Shown piece by piece: positions 1 through 7,959 of a stretch of DNA of 64,000 nucleotides (position 1 is the first letter of the stretch; each line of letters begins with the position of its first letter). Origin of the DNA: JAAURS01 sp044923475 (GTDB lineage Bacteria > Cyanobacteriota > Cyanobacteriia > Thermosynechococcales > Thermosynechococcaceae). Position numbers and translations under genes: made by a program. The stretch spans positions 5,146,001 through 5,210,000 of the forward strand of contig NZ_CP137338.1 of assembly GCF_044923475.1 (NCBI RefSeq). Direction: 5' to 3'. The notes beneath the pieces are model-generated. The model worked only from the letters and a program-made list of their open reading frames with translations. It was not told where the DNA came from and ran no database searches.

Positions 1-1067
1 GCGTCGATAATGGGCTGACAGCTCCGAGCCGATTGCGCCATCTCTCCAAGGCGACCCGCTCTCGCCTGTTCTTCGCAAAACCACCTGAAGTAGATGGGGT
101 CGGCGGGGGTAAAGGTGGAGTTGATGGCTTGGTTGGGGTCGCCGACGCGGATGAGGTTGAATTGCGAGGGTCGATCGGGGTGGACGGCTAAGGATTCTAA
201 CAATTTTGATTGCAAGGGAGTTGAGTCTTGAGCTTCGTCTTCGAAGACTGCAAAAATCTCCTGCTGGAGTTCTGCCAGGATTTGAGGAGTTTTGAGCGCC
301 CTCAGCGCGCCTAGAATCATGTCGTCGTAGTCAATCCAGCCCGATAGCTGCAACAGCGCGTCGTACTGCTGGTAAAGTCCGCTAGCGATCGCCAGAATGG
401 GCAGCTCGTCGCTCGCTTGACTGGAGAGTACGGCCAAGTCTTCCGAAGTCAGTCCCGAACTTTTGGCTTCGTGGATGGCGGTGTGGGCTAGCGCGGGCAA
501 AATATCGGATCGCAGGGCAGACTGCCGCCGCAGCCGCTCTCCTTCTTCACCGCTGCTGCCGACTTCCAGGAGGAGGCGAAAGAGATGGGGCTGGGCCTGA
601 ATCCACTGCTCGACGCATTGGCGCACCAGACGATGGCTTTGGTAGGGAGAAATAAGGGTAGCATTGGCTAAATCCAGGCCGGACTGCTGGGGATAGCGCG
701 AGGCAATATTGAGGGCGAGGCTGTGGAGCGTCTGTACCGTAAAACCTGTCTGGGGCAGATCGAGTTCTTTTAAGAACAGCCGCACTTTTTGCTTGAGATT
801 GGCAGCAGCCGATCGCGTAAAGGTCACGAGCACCAGTTGCTGCGCGCGGCCCAGGTTGAAACGAGCAATGGCGATCGCCGCCGCCGCTGCCATTCCATGA
901 GATTTCCCAGCACCGGGTACCGCAGACACGGCCAAAGGCCCGCCCTTCCACTCTGCCATTTCGCGCTGGCCGGGCCGGAGCGATTGGCGGAGCTGCTCTA
1001 GCTGTTGCGTTAGGGCTATCATCGAGCTGCTGAGATCGTGGCGGTACGGATCGCGATCGGTTGCCAT
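1..1067 (-). CDS. UvrD/Rep-type SF1 DNA helicase, C-terminus cut by window edge
   Basis: Reading the minus strand from an ATG at 1067 gives an open frame of about 355 codons to the window edge with no stop, so the gene is partial. A Walker A motif (AVPGAGKS) lies near residues 49-56 after a Q-motif-like RPGQ. A DExQ box (EDEAQD) sits near residues 276-281, and GDPNQAI follows as in motif III of superfamily 1. These order and spacing features match the UvrD/PcrA/Rep ATPase core, which unwinds DNA during repair. The C-terminal motifs IV-VI are outside the window, so the exact subfamily is open. Confidence 0.85.
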   Translation of the reverse strand, partial: MATDRDPYRHDLSSSMIALTQQLEQLRQSLRPGQREMAEWKGGPLAVSAVPGAGKSHGMAAAAAIAIARFNLGRAQQLVLVTFTRSAAANLKQKVRLFLKELDLPQTGFTVQTLHSLALNIASRYPQQSGLDLANATLISPYQSHRLVRQCVEQWIQAQPHLFRLLLEVGSSGEEGERLRRQSALRSDILPALAHTAIHEAKSSGLTSEDLAVLSSQASDELPILAIASGLYQQYDALLQLSGWIDYDDMILGALRALKTPQILAELQQEIFAVFEDEAQDSTPLQSKLLESLAVHPDRPSQFNLIRVGDPNQAINSTFTPADPIYFRWFCEEQARAGRLGEMAQSARSCQPIID

Positions 1068-1481
1068 TAAAGCCAAATCGCACGCGAGGAGAGGCCTGCC
1101 AGTCCAAGACACGGATCGAATGCATGTACCCCCCTGGGAGCAAACACTCAAAACCTAACCTCGAGATTAGGCAAGCCGTACTCCTTCGGTGGGATTTCTC
1201 CCATGTGTATCCTACTGGATTCGGAACACCTCTAACGATCTTGGGATCCAGATTGCCTTCTGGTTCAATTTTAGAACTGGTCTTTCATCGTATGCGGTAA
1301 CTTATCGAGTCGGTCGGCGATCGCCGCCGTGAGGGGCAGCAAAGATACAAGCAGAGCGCCAGATCGATGCGGAGGATGCGCGGGCGGCAACTTTTGCGGC
1401 ACCAGACAGCGACCCATCACCTTCATAATAGAAACAGCAGTCAAATTTTTCGCCAAAGCAAATTTAGCAGCGAAGAGCGTT
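1068..1481. other. Intergenic region without a recognised gene
   Basis: About 410 bases between the divergent helicase gene and the Uma2 gene. It should hold both promoters. An in-frame upstream extension of the Uma2 frame exists but lacks family similarity. I see no RNA gene or convincing repeat. Confidence 0.5.
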
Positions 1482-2069
1482 ATGACCACCACCACCCAAA
1501 AATTTACCTTTGCAGAATACCTAACCTACGATGACGGCACTGACACCCGCTACGAACTGGTCGATGGAGAACTCGTCCCGATGAGTCTAGGCACTGGAAA
1601 ACATGGAGCTATTATCCGCTTCATCACGCGTCAGTTTGAAGATGCCTTGGCTCGATCTGGAAAACCTTGGGTGCCACTGCCCGCCCTTGTTGGAGTGCGC
1701 TCCCCCCGTGGCAGAAACTGGGATACCTCCCGCATCCCTGATGTAACGGTTTTGCCCCTAGCGCAATGGGATGCAATGGCAGATCGAGAAGCCGTCATCA
1801 ACCTCAACGAGCCACCTCCCTTGTTGGTCGTAGAAGTCGTCAGTCCCTCCACCACAAACGATGACTATCGCTCCAAACGATCCGAGTACGGGCTTTTAGA
1901 AATTCCTGAATATTGGATAGTAGATCCTATTGTCCAAAAAATCACCGTTTGCATCCTAGACCATGAGTTCTATGACGCCACAGAATTCCAGGGCGATGCC
2001 CCGATCGAGTCCCCCACATTCCCAGAGCTAAACCTGACTGCCGCTCGAATATTCGCAGGCAAGCCTTAA
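1482..2069 (+). CDS. Uma2 family endonuclease (DUF820)
   Basis: A 195-residue protein of the Uma2 family, which has the PD-(D/E)XK nuclease fold and is strongly expanded in cyanobacteria. The likely active-site residues are D87 (in PDVTVLP), E118 (in VVEVVSPST) and the basic residue in RSKRSEY near 131-134. The family hallmark EYWIVDP follows at about 143-149. I chose the ATG at 1482 because the frame upstream has no family similarity, while residues from here (FAEYL, RYELVDGELV) fit the family start. The biological role of Uma2 proteins is unknown. It is a stand-alone gene that converges on ilvC. Confidence 0.85.
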   Translation: MTTTTQKFTFAEYLTYDDGTDTRYELVDGELVPMSLGTGKHGAIIRFITRQFEDALARSGKPWVPLPALVGVRSPRGRNWDTSRIPDVTVLPLAQWDAMADREAVINLNEPPPLLVVEVVSPSTTNDDYRSKRSEYGLLEIPEYWIVDPIVQKITVCILDHEFYDATEFQGDAPIESPTFPELNLTAARIFAGKP

Positions 2070-2094
2070 AAAAGGCACCCTTTAGTAGGGTGCC
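2066..2094 (-). terminator. Rho-independent terminator of ilvC
   Basis: A perfect 7-bp stem (GGCACCC/GGGTGCC, 2074-2080 and 2088-2094) with a 7-nt loop is followed on the minus strand by a run of T. It lies between the convergent Uma2 gene and ilvC and may stop transcription from both sides. Confidence 0.8.
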
Positions 2095-2129
2095 TCTCGA
2101 GCGAGCGATCTTCTCTAAACGCGTCGCTG

Positions 2130-3125
2130 CTAATCTTTGCCCAACCAGCTAAACATCGCCCGCAGATCTTTGCCCACTTCTTCGATGGGATGCTCTGCTT
2201 CGCGGCGACGCATGGCAGTAAAGCCAGCCTTGCCCGACTGATTTTCTAGCACGAATTCGCGGGCAAACTGACCCGTCTGAATTTCATGCAAGACCTTTTT
2301 CATCTCCGCCTTCGTCGCATCGTTTACGATGCGGGGCCCCCGGGTAAAGTCGCCGTACTCAGCCGTATTTGAGATACTGTCGCGCATCTTGGCAAGGCCG
2401 CCTTCCACCACCAAGTCCACAATCAACTTGACTTCATGGAGACACTCAAAGTAAGCGAGTTCGGGCTGGTACCCAGCTTCCACCAGGGTTTCAAATCCGG
2501 CTTTAATGAGGGCGCTCAGTCCGCCGCACAGAACGGCCTGTTCTCCAAACAAATCGGTTTCGGTTTCTTCCCGGAAAGTGGTTTCCAGAACGCCAGCACG
2601 GGTCCCGCCAATGCCCTTCGCGTAGGCCATCGCGCGATCGCGCGCCTGACCGGATGCATCTTGGTACACCGCAAACAACGCCGGAACCCCTTGCCCTTGG
2701 GTATAGGTGCGACGCACCAAATGACCGGGCCCCTTCGGCGCCACCATCACCACATCGACATTCTTGGGCGGCAAAACCTGAGCAAAATGAATGTTAAACC
2801 CGTGGGCAAACGCTAGAACTTTCCCTTCAGTCAAGTACGGCTCGATTTCAGCGGTGTAAACCGTTCTTTGCACCTCATCGGGCAGCAAAATCATAATAAA
2901 ATCTGCAGCCTTGGCCGCATCAGCCACAGAATGCACCTTGAGTCCGGCATCTTCAGCCATCTTGACGGACTTACTGCCTTCGTATAGACCCACAATGACA
3001 TTGACGCCGCTGTCTTTAAGATTCAAGGCGTGGGCATGACCCTGGGAACCATAGCCAATAATGGCAATTGTCTTATTCGTTAATAGATCTAAATTGGCGT
3101 CAGCATCGTAGTACATGCGGGCCAT
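2130..3125 (-). CDS. ilvC: Ketol-acid reductoisomerase (class I)
   Basis: IlvC converts acetolactate or acetohydroxybutyrate to the dihydroxy acid with NADPH and Mg2+, the second common step of Val/Leu/Ile synthesis. The 331-residue product has the class I length. The dinucleotide motif GYGSQGHAHAL is at about 24-34. The metal-binding and catalytic region DLFGEQAVLCGG and the later acidic CLHEVK helix are present. The open frame extends further upstream, but ATG 3125 is preceded by a clear Shine-Dalgarno (GGAAGGAGA) and matches the usual N-terminus (MARMYYD). It is monocistronic here and has its own terminator. Confidence 0.97.
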   Translation of the reverse strand: MARMYYDADANLDLLTNKTIAIIGYGSQGHAHALNLKDSGVNVIVGLYEGSKSVKMAEDAGLKVHSVADAAKAADFIMILLPDEVQRTVYTAEIEPYLTEGKVLAFAHGFNIHFAQVLPPKNVDVVMVAPKGPGHLVRRTYTQGQGVPALFAVYQDASGQARDRAMAYAKGIGGTRAGVLETTFREETETDLFGEQAVLCGGLSALIKAGFETLVEAGYQPELAYFECLHEVKLIVDLVVEGGLAKMRDSISNTAEYGDFTRGPRIVNDATKAEMKKVLHEIQTGQFAREFVLENQSGKAGFTAMRRREAEHPIEEVGKDLRAMFSWLGKD

Positions 3126-3296
3126 GGGTGGTAGTCTCCTTCCAGCAAGCGTAGGCGGGTGCAGACTTACTATTTTACTCTGAAGAGACGCTTCAGAACA
3201 GTCTGTAATAGATGGCATTGGAGGGCAGGGCAAAACGATGCAGGGCTAGGCTCACCTTGCCATTCGACCCACACGCGGCTGCATGAGACGAAAAAG

Positions 3297-3914
3297 TTAC
3301 GTTCCCGATCGAGCTAGATCGATGGGTTGTTTGAGCTTTAGTTCTAGCTCCGTCCCCTTCTTCAGCACGACTTCTCCACCCGGACTGGCCAGGACAAAGG
3401 CCGTCGCTGCTGCCGCACCCGTCAAACCACCGTATTTCTTGCCCATTTTTTTGCCTAAAAAGTGCCCGGCGGTCGTGCCTACCGCAATAATGCCGACATT
3501 TTTTAAAAATTGTCCTTTCGTTTTAGACTCGACCTTAGTGTTTACCAAGCTGGCCTCAAGAGGTTGAGCTACCCCATTCTTCAGGACGATCTGGTCGAAA
3601 ACGAGATGCAGCTTTGCCTTTCGGCCTCTGGCCGCTTTAACGACATTCTCTAGGTGGCCTTCTACTTTTGCCCCCTTGAGGATAGGGTTGGCACCCACCA
3701 ACGGGCTTTTAACGGGCAGGATCAACCGATCTCGGTCTTGATTTTTACCCGTCGAGATTTCCTCAGGCAAAGAGACCTCGAAGGTCGTTCCAGCCGCAAC
3801 CGAAGTAGGAGGAAGCTGAGCTTGAGAATTCGTGGGAGCGTCCGAATTTTTACCGCAGGCTACAGTGCCGCTGGCAAAAACAAGGCTTAGGAATAAAGGG
3901 GTTATTCTTTTCAT
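3297..3914 (-). CDS. Hypothetical lipoprotein
   Basis: A 205-residue protein with a lipoprotein signal peptide: positively charged start (MKR), hydrophobic stretch and lipobox ASGTVAC, with the acylated Cys near residue 20. A Ser/Pro/Gln-rich linker follows. The middle (about 45-130) looks beta-rich. A Gly/Ala-rich segment near 145-180 (VGIIAVGTTAGHFLGKK, then GGLTGAAAATAF) resembles a glycine-zipper region that can insert in or span membranes. I do not recognise a named family. Likely an envelope protein. It stands alone between ilvC and an insertion sequence. Confidence 0.7.
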   Translation of the reverse strand: MKRITPLFLSLVFASGTVACGKNSDAPTNSQAQLPPTSVAAGTTFEVSLPEEISTGKNQDRDRLILPVKSPLVGANPILKGAKVEGHLENVVKAARGRKAKLHLVFDQIVLKNGVAQPLEASLVNTKVESKTKGQFLKNVGIIAVGTTAGHFLGKKMGKKYGGLTGAAAATAFVLASPGGEVVLKKGTELELKLKQPIDLARSGT

Positions 3915-3953
3915 GGATGTTCTCCCTATCGTCTGCGCATTTCTAGTTCCCCA

Positions 3954-4829
3954 CTATTTTGTGTGAAGAGATTGAGGCAGAGAGCGTCTGCCGTTAAGGG
4001 ACGCAGCAATTAAGAAATTGCGAAGCCAATCATCGTGATATCGAAAGCCATTGAGTTGCTCAAAGGGACAAAGACATCCTGTTTGCTGCTGTGTTTTACG
4101 ACAAAAGGGATGAAAGTTCCATAATAAAGCTATTGCTCTACCTGTCTGGACTGCGGCAGGCCAAGTTCCATGGAAATATTGCATCGAAAACAGGCAACGG
4201 TCAAGATAGTTCATCGGGCGGTCAACCGCATTACTCGTTCGGCTCGCTCCTGGAAAATCATAGGCTCTCTGAAATAGGGCAGACTTGTCCTTGAGCCGCT
4301 TGAGCCTTTGGTGAATCGAGTCTCGCAGGGGTTGCTTTTTAGCCCATTCGAGCAATCGTCTCAGCCGTTGGGCAAATTTCCCCTTGTTCGCGCCATGATA
4401 CACATGCCACAGTTTTTCGCGCAGACTCTGCCAGAGGGCAGCTTGGGAACGACACAAGTCTCGCACCTTGATGACTTCATGCAAAAAGCACAGAATCCAG
4501 ACAATCCCAGGAAATAGACTCTGCCAAGCACTCCGGGTCGCATCCCAGCCATCGAGCGTGACGGTTTGAGGCCTATAGTCGGGCAGATGATGGGCGACCT
4601 CCGCCTGAAAGACACCATAACCCGCCTTAAGCGCCTCGTGTCCGGCACTTTTGCACAACTCACTGCCGAAAATACAGCCTTTGGCGGCAGTGACAGCCAG
4701 ATAGGCTTTCTCCCCTCGGTACCGTGTATGCTTCTCGTCTGCGCTTAGATGGGGGGGCACACCGCCGCGTCCTTCACCGTTGCTCCGACGATCGAGACCC
4801 GTCCTAGGGAGCGGCACAACTGATACCAA
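3954..4829 (-). CDS. Transposase downstream frame with DDE core (orfB)
   Basis: The frame that follows the seven-C run holds the catalytic core. It has a first Asp in LSADEKHT, a second Asp in TVTLDGWDATRSAW, then FPGIVWILCFLHEV, which resembles the region after the second Asp in MULE/Mutator-type transposases. A third acidic position is in RTSNAVDRPMN, where the usual Glu is Asp. Translation by itself could start at 4829, but the first 26 residues of that reading (before HLSADEKH) look like an out-of-frame read of orfA. The likely functional form is the orfA-orfB fusion. It reads through the terminal inverted repeat into flanking DNA for its stop codon. Confidence 0.65.
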   Translation of the reverse strand: MVSVVPLPRTGLDRRSNGEGRGGVPPHLSADEKHTRYRGEKAYLAVTAAKGCIFGSELCKSAGHEALKAGYGVFQAEVAHHLPDYRPQTVTLDGWDATRSAWQSLFPGIVWILCFLHEVIKVRDLCRSQAALWQSLREKLWHVYHGANKGKFAQRLRRLLEWAKKQPLRDSIHQRLKRLKDKSALFQRAYDFPGASRTSNAVDRPMNYLDRCLFSMQYFHGTWPAAVQTGRAIALLWNFHPFCRKTQQQTGCLCPFEQLNGFRYHDDWLRNFLIAASLNGRRSLPQSLHTK

Positions 4830-5267
4830 TGCATCTCGGTTTTACCGAGCACATAGGCGATGCCATCATAGGACAGTCCGTGTTTGCGCAAATATAATGC
4901 TTTGGCTGCGATCTCTGCGCGCTCACTCATGTAAGGCATCACGAAGTCTGGACGAATTTGATAGGCTTCGTGATGGCTGGGAAGGTAGATGCGTCGGGTC
5001 TTTATTCCTTGCCGGGATGACTCCACCAGTCCATGGAACCGATACCCTTGCTCTATGCCTTCTGGAAACAATTCTGGGTGCTGGGCAATTTCTGCGTTGA
5101 GGTATGCTCGATAGGCTTCTCGGTCTTCGACCAGCTCACTGTAGTTCGTACCCTCTTTAATCGGCAGGCAGATTGTTTTATCTCCGGCTTTGCCTCGCGT
5201 CTTTCTTGGGGGCATGGTCTCTGACCTCCGACAACTCTTTCTATGATCCTATCTCCTTTCACACAAA
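3958..5267 (-). mobile_element. Insertion sequence with split DDE-type transposase
   Basis: A 1.31-kb element bounded by the 10-bp inverted repeat TTTGTGTGAA (3958-3967) and its complement TTCACACAAA (5258-5267). Similarity continues imperfectly inward (GAGAT/GGAGAT). It carries two overlapping transposase frames on the minus strand. I could not find a target-site duplication at these borders, so the flanks may have diverged or the true ends may differ by a few bases. The stop codon of the downstream frame (TAG, 3954-3956) lies just outside the repeat, in flanking DNA. I cannot assign the IS family by eye. Confidence 0.7.
4745..5215 (-). CDS. Transposase upstream frame (orfA)
   Basis: This 156-codon frame encodes the N-terminal part of a transposase, from MPPRKTRGK. 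A helix-turn-helix-like segment lies near residues 100-140 (AEIAAKALYLRKHGLSYDG...VLGKTEMHWYQ). It ends shortly after a run of seven C on its coding strand (4757-4751). The codons there are TGC CCC CCC ATC TAA, which forms a C-CCC-CCC heptamer in the zero frame. A minus-one slip at this point continues into the downstream frame, which starts with the first catalytic Asp (HLSADEKH). The pair therefore encodes one protein of about 420 residues, made either by programmed frameshifting or broken by an indel. Confidence 0.65.
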   Translation of the reverse strand: MPPRKTRGKAGDKTICLPIKEGTNYSELVEDREAYRAYLNAEIAQHPELFPEGIEQGYRFHGLVESSRQGIKTRRIYLPSHHEAYQIRPDFVMPYMSERAEIAAKALYLRKHGLSYDGIAYVLGKTEMHWYQLCRSLGRVSIVGATVKDAAVCPPI

Positions 5268-5284
5268 CTTGTTTGGAACCAGGC

Positions 5285-5327
5285 GCATTTATGCAATCAG
5301 CATTCTCTCAGCATTTATGCAATCAGC
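5285..5327. repeat. Two copies of a 17-bp direct repeat
   Basis: GCATTTATGCAATCAGC occurs at 5285-5301 and again at 5311-5327, a period of 26 bp. It lies just outside the insertion sequence and upstream of the tmRNA terminator. Function unknown. Confidence 0.7.
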
Positions 5328-5395
5328 CCGAATTTCGGTTAACGGTCTGAAACAATCGCGCTAAACTTACTCTCTGTCAAATATTTTGGCAAACA

Positions 5396-5420
5396 GCAAA
5401 AACCCGCTACTAGAGCGGGC
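5396..5420 (-). terminator. Rho-independent terminator of ssrA
   Basis: On the minus strand CCCGCT/AGCGGG (5414-5419 with 5403-5408) forms a short-loop GC-rich hairpin followed by a T run. It lies about 43 bases after the mature tmRNA end. Confidence 0.75.
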
Positions 5421-5462
5421 TTGGAGTCATCAACCAGATGATATTTAGATTTTATCTAAAAG

Positions 5463-5851
5463 TGGAGCTGACGGGAGTCGAACCCGTGTCCGCCCTAGTT
5501 ATTAGCTCCCCATTCATTCACAGGCTTAGCTTCTATACCCTAGAAGCGAGGATCGTCAATTATCCCCGACGATAGGATGCTCCGGTATTGTCTTAGCTAA
5601 CGATCTAACCAGAGATAAATCGTTAGAGCAATCCGTTGGGGGTTAAGTCTATAGTCCTTAACGGAGTCAAACTATAGACGCTCAAAAACCGGAAAGGTTT
5701 TTAGGCAGTAGCTAGTACTGTCTTACGAGCGAAAGGAACGATGTTGTTCGCATTTACGTTTTGTTTGAGCTTTGGATTTACGAGAGGAAGCTCACTCTCG
5801 GCCTGAATCACGAGGCTACGTTCACTAAAACGTCGAAGCCGGGACAGCCCC
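5463..5851 (-). ncRNA. ssrA: Transfer-messenger RNA (tmRNA)
   Basis: tmRNA rescues stalled ribosomes by acting first as tRNA-Ala and then as mRNA for a degradation tag. The 5' end (GGGGCTGTCCCGGCTTCGAC on the minus strand) pairs as an acceptor stem with CAGCTCC plus discriminator A at the 3' end. The T arm CGGGTTCGACTCCCG and the loss of an encoded CCA are clear. The tag reading frame occupies 5751-5701 on the minus strand and reads ANNIVPFARKTVLATA then TAA. The first part is the classic cyanobacterial tag. The last residues (ATA) differ from the more usual AA ending recognised by ClpXP. Single-piece form, not permuted. Confidence 0.95.
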
Positions 5852-6175
5852 ATGTGTTTCTGTATCCATTATAGTACGCTCACCTCCCAGGATCGCAAGA
5901 TTGAGTTCTTGACTTAAAACCCTTAATCTCTACGAACCTCTTTAAAGAGTCAGCTCAAGGCTTTGACACGCAAGGCTTTGAATAAAAATAAGTCATTTCG
6001 CTCAAAAAGCTCTCTAGGTAAGGGTTACAAAATACTTTTCAGACAGGTTTTAAGCGCTCTATACCTCCGAAAAGACCATTCTCCCCCTGCTTTTGTTTGG
6101 CTAAGAGCCGTGAAGGGCAGAATAAAGACGAAACGATACCCATCGAGTAACGTCCATTCAATCCAAACACAGACC

Positions 6176-6763
6176 ATGTATAAATACCCGCTTCAACTCG
6201 CGTTTAAGCTTTGGACGCTAGCCCCCAAAATATCGATTGCCAATAAAGAAGGCAATCTTGTCTTATTCGTGCGCCAAAAATTGTTCCGACTTAAGGAAGT
6301 TATCGAAGTTTATCGCGACGATCGCCTAAGCGAGCAGCTCTACACCATCAAAGCCGATCGCATTATCGATTTTTCGGCGCGGTATAACTTTACCGACGCC
6401 AAGGGAGCAACCCTTGGTGCCGTTAAGCGACGCGGAATGCGATCGCTCTGGAAGGCACACTATGAAATTTACGAACAGGATCGGGTTGTGTTCAATATTC
6501 AAGAGGAAAACCCTTGGATCAAGGTCATGGACAGCTTGTTCAGCGAAATTCCAGTAGTCGGAATGTTTACGGGCTTGGTGTTCAACCCGACCTATATCGT
6601 CAGCCGTCCCAATGGCGAAATTGCCATACTCCTTGAGAAAATCCCCAGCTTCTGGTCGCGGTTATTTACGATCAAACAGCTCAATCGAATCAACGACCAG
6701 GAAGAAACCCAAATCCTTTTGAGTCTGTTGATGATGCTATTGCTGGAGAGAAATCGAGGATAA
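6176..6763 (+). CDS. LURP-one-related / YxjI-like protein
   Basis: The 195-residue product fits the LURP-one (DUF567) family, a tubby-like beta-barrel fold related to phospholipid scramblases. Family-like features are the alternating strand pattern MYKYPLQLAFKLWTLAPK, IANKEGNLVLFVRQK, a basic KRRGMRSLWKAHYEIY segment near the middle, and a hydrophobic C-terminal helix (ILLSLLMMLLLE). The frame is open further upstream, but that part is basic and unlike the family, so I place the start at ATG 6176. Role in bacteria is not known. A membrane or lipid link is an inference from the fold. Confidence 0.75.
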   Translation: MYKYPLQLAFKLWTLAPKISIANKEGNLVLFVRQKLFRLKEVIEVYRDDRLSEQLYTIKADRIIDFSARYNFTDAKGATLGAVKRRGMRSLWKAHYEIYEQDRVVFNIQEENPWIKVMDSLFSEIPVVGMFTGLVFNPTYIVSRPNGEIAILLEKIPSFWSRLFTIKQLNRINDQEETQILLSLLMMLLLERNRG

Positions 6764-6905
6764 ACCCATTGCGGAGGCTAGTCGCTCCTGCGGAAATCCC
6801 TAGCGTCCGTGAGTAGCGACCCCGACACCAGCTTTGTAAATTTTTTGAGCCAGTATTGTTAAGGATTTACGTTGCAAGCAATCAGACTGAAGCAGCCCTA
6901 GGCGA

Positions 6906-6993
6906 TGCAGTCAAATCGACGAATGGCCCGTTGGAATGGAATTCTGGCCGTCAAAACAGAGTTTGTATGGACCCCATTGCAGATTTGACTGCA
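6906..6993 (+). repeat. 12-bp perfect inverted repeat with long loop
   Basis: TGCAGTCAAATC (6906-6917) is the exact reverse complement of GATTTGACTGCA (6982-6993). The arms are 64 bases apart, and a short T run (6995-6999) follows. It lies in a gene-free stretch, about 20 bases ahead of a candidate promoter. Confidence 0.6.
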
Positions 6994-7011
6994 CTTTTTA
7001 CTGTGAGTCAG

Positions 7012-7040
7012 TGGACAAACTGATATTACAAGTGTAGTAT
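7012..7040 (+). promoter_or_regulatory. Candidate promoter for a leader or small RNA
   Basis: TGGACA (7012-7017), a 17-bp spacer and TAGTAT (7035-7040) fit a sigma-70-type promoter. The -10 region shares the word TGTAGTAT with the tRNA-array promoter at 8.55 kb. Transcription from here would reach the terminator at 7323-7362 after about 310 bases. Confidence 0.45.
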
Positions 7041-7322
7041 TGAAAACGAATTAATCTATAACCCGAAACCGCCTTCCATCATGTTTATCTCGTCCTCAAA
7101 CCATCAACGCGCCATGCAATGTCGCCCCAGAACCGGGGTCGGCAGAGCGATCGCGTTGTTTTCGTTTGAGGGTCAGTATCCGCTGAGCAGCTTAAAAGAC
7201 GCCAGCCTAGGCATTATAGAATCCCTCGTCGAGTGGACGAATCGCGATCGCAGAACCCAGAGCGGGAGGTGCAGGTTTAACCTAGCGCCACAATAAGGCA
7301 AAGACCAGACATTAACTGCTTG

Positions 7323-7362
7323 CCCCCGCTCCTGAAACATCAGAAGCGGGGGTTGTTTTTTT
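7323..7362 (+). terminator. Terminator just ahead of the HNH gene
   Basis: CCCCCGCT (7323-7330) pairs with AGCGGGGG (7345-7352). An inner CTGA/TCAG extends the stem, and TTGTTTTTTT follows. It ends only 14 bases before the HNH start codon. It therefore either ends an upstream small RNA or acts as an attenuator in the HNH leader. Confidence 0.75.
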
Positions 7363-7376
7363 GAGGAGTTTTACCC

Positions 7377-7934
7377 ATGCACGTTCAAGCTCAAGTCCCA
7401 CAGCAGCAAGTCTCGCAGCCCTCCGTATTGCAAAATTCGGTGGTGGTCTTTTCTAAAAATTATTTGCCCCTCGCTCGGATTAACCTCAGACGCGCTGTAG
7501 TACTGCTGGTAACGGGTCAGGCGGAATCTCTGGAATTCAGCAGCCCTCGGCTGTGGGAAGTGCGATCGCCCAGCATCGTACTACAGGTGTCGGAACACAT
7601 TCGCCTGATTGGTGGCAATCCAGAACGCCATTGGAAGATACCGCCCGTCAGCCGTCGAGAGGTCCTCCGCCGAGACAGCTATAGCTGTCAATACTGCGGC
7701 AGTGGCAAACGTCTAACCCTGGACCACGTCATTCCCCGGTCTAAAGGCGGCCAGCACACTTGGAACAACGTCGTCGCGGCTTGCGAACGCTGTAATTCCA
7801 GGAAAGGCGATCGCCTCCTCCACGAAATTGGCATGACGCCCAGAACCAAGCCCAAAGCCCCCGTACACCCGGCGATCGCCTTTTCCGAACAATTCTGGAA
7901 AACCCAAGACACTGACTCATTCTCTACGGACTAA
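7377..7934 (+). CDS. HNH endonuclease
   Basis: A 185-residue HNH-type nuclease common in cyanobacteria. The zinc-binding CQYC pair is at 104-107 and the second pair CERC at 136-139. The catalytic block LDHVIPRSKGG has D116 and H117. WNNVV (N130/N131) and CN at 140 complete an HNN variant, followed by the conserved KGDR. The N-terminal 90 residues (VVVFSKNYLPLARINLRRAV) are the usual extension in this family. A Shine-Dalgarno GAGGAG lies at about 7363-7368. The GC-rich hairpin and T run right upstream suggest possible attenuation. Confidence 0.88.
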   Translation: MHVQAQVPQQQVSQPSVLQNSVVVFSKNYLPLARINLRRAVVLLVTGQAESLEFSSPRLWEVRSPSIVLQVSEHIRLIGGNPERHWKIPPVSRREVLRRDSYSCQYCGSGKRLTLDHVIPRSKGGQHTWNNVVAACERCNSRKGDRLLHEIGMTPRTKPKAPVHPAIAFSEQFWKTQDTDSFSTD

Positions 7935-7959
7935 TACTCGATCGAAGGCAGCAAGAAGG

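Noticed and set aside
5285..5327. The two 17-bp direct repeats as a CRISPR array or target duplication of the insertion sequence
   Set aside because: Only two copies with a 9-bp spacer, and both lie on the same side of the element.
7081..7296. A 71-codon plus-strand frame as a small gene
   Set aside because: No Shine-Dalgarno, no family similarity and poor coding character. I treat the interval as leader or small RNA instead.
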